7,886 nucleotides of DNA. Source: Crocinitomicaceae bacterium. Its GTDB lineage: Bacteria; Bacteroidota; Bacteroidia; Flavobacteriales_D; Crocinitomicaceae. A model generated the notes under the pieces. It saw nothing but the letters and a program-made list of their open reading frames with translations. It searched no databases and was not told the origin of the DNA. Positions 5,156-7,886 of this stretch are shown piece after piece. The DNA lies in assembly GCA_011522905.1 (NCBI GenBank), contig WTIB01000218.1, positions 1 through 7,886 of the forward strand, read 5' to 3'. The stretch's first letter is position 1. Every line of letters begins with the position of its first letter. Both the position numbers and the translations under genes were made by a program.

Positions 5156-7156
5156 ATGAAAACACTAGAGAAAAGGTCGTTAGAATTCGACACTACAGGC
5201 TTTGATGCTGAAAAGTTATTGGCTGTATACAAAGCGCTTCTTTTACCAAGGATGGTTGAAGAAAAGATGCTCGTTTTGTTGAGGCAAGGGAAAATTTCAA
5301 AATGGTTTTCTGGATGGGGGCAAGAAGGTATTTCAGTTGGATGTGCCTTTGCTATGGAAAAGGATGAATACATTCTTCCAATGCACCGTAATTTAGGTGT
5401 TTTCACCACGAGAAAAATACCTCTAAATCGCTTATTTGCGCAATTTCAAGGTAAATCAAGTGGCTTCACAAAAGGACGGGACCGATCATTTCATTTTGGC
5501 ACCCAGGAATTTAATATTGTTGGGATGATTTCTCATCTGGGTCCACAGCTGGGAATTGCTGATGGTATTGCTCTTGCGAATAAAATTAAAGGACTTTCAA
5601 AATCCACCATTGTATTTACGGGTGATGGTGGAGCATCAGAAGGTGATTTTCATGAGGCATTAAATGTCGCTGCAGTGTGGGATCTTCCTGTTATATTTTG
5701 TATTGAAAATAATAGCTGGGGGCTATCTACGCCTTCCTCTGAGCAATATAGGTGTAAGCAGTTTATTGATAAAGGTATAGGTTATGGTATTGAGGCCATC
5801 AAGGTTGATGGTAATAACATTTTAGAGGTGATTCGTACGGTTGAAAATATCAATAACGAAATTAGAAAAGAACCTAGACCATTTATCATTGAGGCAATGA
5901 CTTATAGGGTAAGGGGTCATGAGGAATCGTCCGGTACCAAATACTATCCTGAGGGGGTCCAAGAATTGTGGGGACAAAAAGATCCAGTTCTTAATTTTGA
6001 GCTTTTCCTGAAAGAGGAGGGTATCTTATCCGAGGATAAAGAAAGGGAAATTAAAGAAGGCTTTAAACAAGAAATTCAGAATTCTTTTGAAATTGCCCAA
6101 AATGAAAATGTGATAGAATCTTCAGAGGATAAAGAGGAAGAAGATGTGTTTCAGCCTCATAATCAACAGGTCATTCCGGCTAACTCATCAGGAAAAGAAA
6201 TACGATTTATCGATGCCATTAGAGAAGGACTTATTCAGTCTATGGAAAAATATCCCGAACTCGTATTAATGGGACAAGATATTGCAGAATATGGAGGTGC
6301 TTTTAAGGTTACTGAAGGTCTTGTTGATCTTTATGGCAAGGATAGAGTACGAAATACGCCATTGTGTGAATCGGCCATTGTAGGAGCTGGTCTCGGTTTA
6401 TCTATTAGTGGGATGAAGGCAATGGTTGAAATGCAATTTGCTGATTTTGTTACTTGTGGATTCAATCAGATTGTAAATAATTTGGCAAAGATTTATTGGC
6501 GATGGGGTCAAAATGCCGATGTTGTTGTCCGGATGCCAACAGGGGCCGGTACGGGCGCTGGACCCTTTCATTCTCAAAGTAATGAGGCATGGTTTTTTCA
6601 TACTCCAGGCCTAAAAATTGTTTATCCATCTAATCCAGTTGATGCCAAGGGCCTTTTAAATGCCGCTATCGAAGATCCAAATCCTGTATTGTTTTTTGAG
6701 CATAAGTATTTATACAGAAGTCTGAAAGCTGAAGTTCCAGAGGCTTATTATACAACTGAAATAGGTAAGGCAGTATCAGTTTCCTCCGGTAATGACATGA
6801 CTATTATTACTTATGGGTTGGGTGTTCATTGGGCCCTGGAAGAAATGTTGAAAAGAGATGGTATTTCTACTGAGATAATAGATCTAAGAACCTTAATGCC
6901 CTTAGATGAAGAGTCTATTTACGCTGCCGTCAAGAAAACTGGAAAAGTAATTGTTTTACATGAGGATTGTCTCGCAGGAGGTATAGGAGGAGAGATTTCT
7001 GCACTAATTAATGAGCACTGTTTTGAGTTTTTAGATGCTCCTGTAATGAGGGTAGCTTCATTGAATTCACCAGTTCCTTTTGCTGAAAGCATTGAGAAAA
7101 TTTTTCTACCAAAATCAAGATTGAATAGTGCAGTGAATCAGCTTCTCAGTTATTAA
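5156..7156 (+). CDS. Fused 2-oxoacid dehydrogenase E1 alpha-beta subunit (branched-chain type likely), thiamine-pyrophosphate dependent
   Basis: A cytosolic protein of 666 residues that joins both E1 subunits. The alpha half is residues about 20-310, with the TPP motif GDG...NN (G156-D157-G158, N185-N186), GRDRSFHFG before it and RVRGHEESSG (251-260) after it. A 35-residue acidic linker (about 313-347) leads into the beta half: the pyrimidine-binding domain at about 348-525, with the TPP-activating Glu405 (TPLCESAIVG) and GPFHSQSNEAWFFHTPGL carrying His472; then the transketolase C-terminal domain at about 535-655. The enzyme decarboxylates a 2-oxoacid and passes the acyl group to the lipoyl arm of E2. 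STPSSEQYR, GYGIEAIKVDGN and PFIIEAMTYR resemble branched-chain (2-oxoisovalerate) E1 alpha more than pyruvate E1 alpha, but the substrate is unproven. E2 and E3 are not in this window; in Bacteroidota the fused E1 is often away from them. Both active-site halves look intact. There is no strong Shine-Dalgarno before the ATG; the gap to the next gene is 5 bp. Confidence 0.95.
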   Translation: MKTLEKRSLEFDTTGFDAEKLLAVYKALLLPRMVEEKMLVLLRQGKISKWFSGWGQEGISVGCAFAMEKDEYILPMHRNLGVFTTRKIPLNRLFAQFQGKSSGFTKGRDRSFHFGTQEFNIVGMISHLGPQLGIADGIALANKIKGLSKSTIVFTGDGGASEGDFHEALNVAAVWDLPVIFCIENNSWGLSTPSSEQYRCKQFIDKGIGYGIEAIKVDGNNILEVIRTVENINNEIRKEPRPFIIEAMTYRVRGHEESSGTKYYPEGVQELWGQKDPVLNFELFLKEEGILSEDKEREIKEGFKQEIQNSFEIAQNENVIESSEDKEEEDVFQPHNQQVIPANSSGKEIRFIDAIREGLIQSMEKYPELVLMGQDIAEYGGAFKVTEGLVDLYGKDRVRNTPLCESAIVGAGLGLSISGMKAMVEMQFADFVTCGFNQIVNNLAKIYWRWGQNADVVVRMPTGAGTGAGPFHSQSNEAWFFHTPGLKIVYPSNPVDAKGLLNAAIEDPNPVLFFEHKYLYRSLKAEVPEAYYTTEIGKAVSVSSGNDMTIITYGLGVHWALEEMLKRDGISTEIIDLRTLMPLDEESIYAAVKKTGKVIVLHEDCLAGGIGGEISALINEHCFEFLDAPVMRVASLNSPVPFAESIEKIFLPKSRLNSAVNQLLSY

Positions 7157-7161
7157 ATCAC

Positions 7162-7886
7162 ATGCGGTTAAGACTTCCGAAAAATAACTATTCGCAGCTT
7201 TTTTTAGAGTTGGGTTTGGTATGGTTGTTTTTATTTCTATGCCGAGTCATATTTTTGGTAAAAAATCAAATATTTTTTCCTGATTTTGGCATTTATGAAT
7301 ATATGGTAGGGTCTTGGTTTGACTTGATAACGATCGCATTATTCTTTTTTCCATATATATTGCTTTGTACTGTTCCTGTGTCTGGGATTTTTAATAAGTA
7401 TAGGCAGGTTTTTGCTTCTATTGTATATGTCCCTTCAGTTGTCATTGTATTCTTTTTTAACACTTGGGATATAGCTTATTTTTCGTTTACTCGGAAGAGG
7501 ATAAGCTATGATTATTTCAAATTCATTGTTGCTGAAAATGAGGCTTCAATGTTGGCAGGAGATTTTATTGCCGAGTTTTGGTGGTTGGTGATCATATTTC
7601 TATTTATGGTTTCTTCTCTTTTTGCACTTCATTTTAAACTTAAAAAATCAGAAAATAATATTAAAAGCTGGCAGTCCTGGTTAAAGTTTTTGACTGCTGT
7701 ATGCTTATTTGTTGTAATTGGAAGAGGAGGTTTTCAGCTTAGACCGGTTGGTGTTCTTGAAGCGACTAATTATTGTTCACTTGAGAATGCACCTGCAGTA
7801 TTAAATTCTGCATTTACCGTATTGAAAACATATACAAATGAAGGAGTTGAGGGTAAAAGATATTTTTCAAAATCTGAATTGAATTC
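7162..7886 (+). CDS. LtaS/sulfatase-superfamily membrane protein, N-terminal membrane part (runs off right edge)
   Basis: An open frame of 241 codons from ATG 7162 to the window end. The visible part is an integral membrane domain with about five hydrophobic segments (residues ~15-33, 52-70, 83-100, 138-157, 173-187). Recognisable family strings are FFFNTWDIAYFSFTRKRISY (98-117), AGDFIAEFWWL (132-142), and GRGGFQLRPV followed by LEATNY...APAVLNSAFTVLKTY (187-223). This layout, five helices then an 'RGGxQLRPxxxxxA..Y......A.VLN.pF' segment leading to the extracytoplasmic domain, is that of the lipoteichoic-acid-synthase-like alkaline phosphatase/sulfatase family. The catalytic domain with its metal site and Thr nucleophile would start just beyond the window, so activity cannot be judged. 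Gram-negative Bacteroidota lack lipoteichoic acid; likely roles are transfer of phosphoglycerol or another phospho-group to an envelope glycan. It starts 5 bp after the E1 stop, so it is probably read from the same transcript. Confidence 0.85.
   Translation, partial: MRLRLPKNNYSQLFLELGLVWLFLFLCRVIFLVKNQIFFPDFGIYEYMVGSWFDLITIALFFFPYILLCTVPVSGIFNKYRQVFASIVYVPSVVIVFFFNTWDIAYFSFTRKRISYDYFKFIVAENEASMLAGDFIAEFWWLVIIFLFMVSSLFALHFKLKKSENNIKSWQSWLKFLTAVCLFVVIGRGGFQLRPVGVLEATNYCSLENAPAVLNSAFTVLKTYTNEGVEGKRYFSKSELN

Noticed and set aside
5089..5409. 106-codon minus-strand open frame with ATG
   Set aside because: It lies antisense to the well-supported E1 gene and the end of the lipoprotein gene, and its translation shows no signal, motif or domain; it is a shadow frame.
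7881..7886. Window ends on GAATTC, suggesting an EcoRI-cut clone end
   Set aside because: Several GAATTC sites lie uncut inside the window (for example near 5189 and 7063), and the left end has none; taken as coincidence.
1..7886. CRISPR arrays, tRNA/rRNA genes, riboswitches, insertion sequences, phage or defence genes
   Set aside because: No direct-repeat/spacer pattern, no cloverleaf-like segment, no transposase or integrase motif, and no intergenic space longer than 75 bp in which they could sit.

Overview
The window looks like ordinary chromosomal DNA from a member of the Bacteroidota, most likely a marine or freshwater Flavobacteriales-type organism. The evidence is a secreted multi-domain protein with a 'gliding motility-associated' (CHU_C, T9SS type B) C-terminal sorting domain and SprB-type repeats, an alpha-beta fused 2-oxoacid dehydrogenase E1, AT-rich DNA, mostly absent Shine-Dalgarno sequences, and a promoter of the TTG-N20-TAnnTTTG Bacteroidota type. 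Lineage below phylum is an inference.

Layout. (a) Bases 1-3044 hold three minus-strand genes read from right to left: a small secreted cysteine-bearing protein (2583-3044), a 747-residue T9SS-secreted adhesin-like protein (343-2586, coupled by an ATGA overlap), and the N-terminus of a membrane WbpM/CapD-type nucleotide-sugar epimerase/dehydratase that runs off the left edge (1-320). (b) A plus-strand CYTH/triphosphate-tunnel protein (3110-3562) is divergent from that cluster. It meets tail-to-tail, with a 14-bp overlap, a two-gene minus-strand unit: a lipoprotein (3878-4516) followed by a 110-residue cytosolic protein (3549-3881), again joined by an ATGA overlap. (c) Bases 4591-7886 hold a plus-strand cluster: a lipoprotein of a Bacteroidota-type family, the 666-residue fused E1 alpha-beta subunit, and the membrane half of an LtaS/sulfatase-like enzyme that runs off the right edge. 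The gaps are only 16 and 5 bp.

How the genes work together. The left cluster is cell-surface business: a secreted adhesin, a small exported protein made with it, and polysaccharide sugar modification. The right cluster places a central carbon/branched-chain amino acid enzyme between two envelope proteins, with no obvious shared pathway. There is no intergenic stretch longer than 75 bp; coding density is very high.

No CRISPR array, RNA gene, transposon, phage, toxin-antitoxin or defence module was seen. The most notable points are the domain mosaic of the adhesin (a reelin-like Asp-box domain followed by five modules with 77-79-residue cysteine spacing) and the small cysteine protein translationally coupled to it. 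I do not see convincing evidence of a wholly new system.
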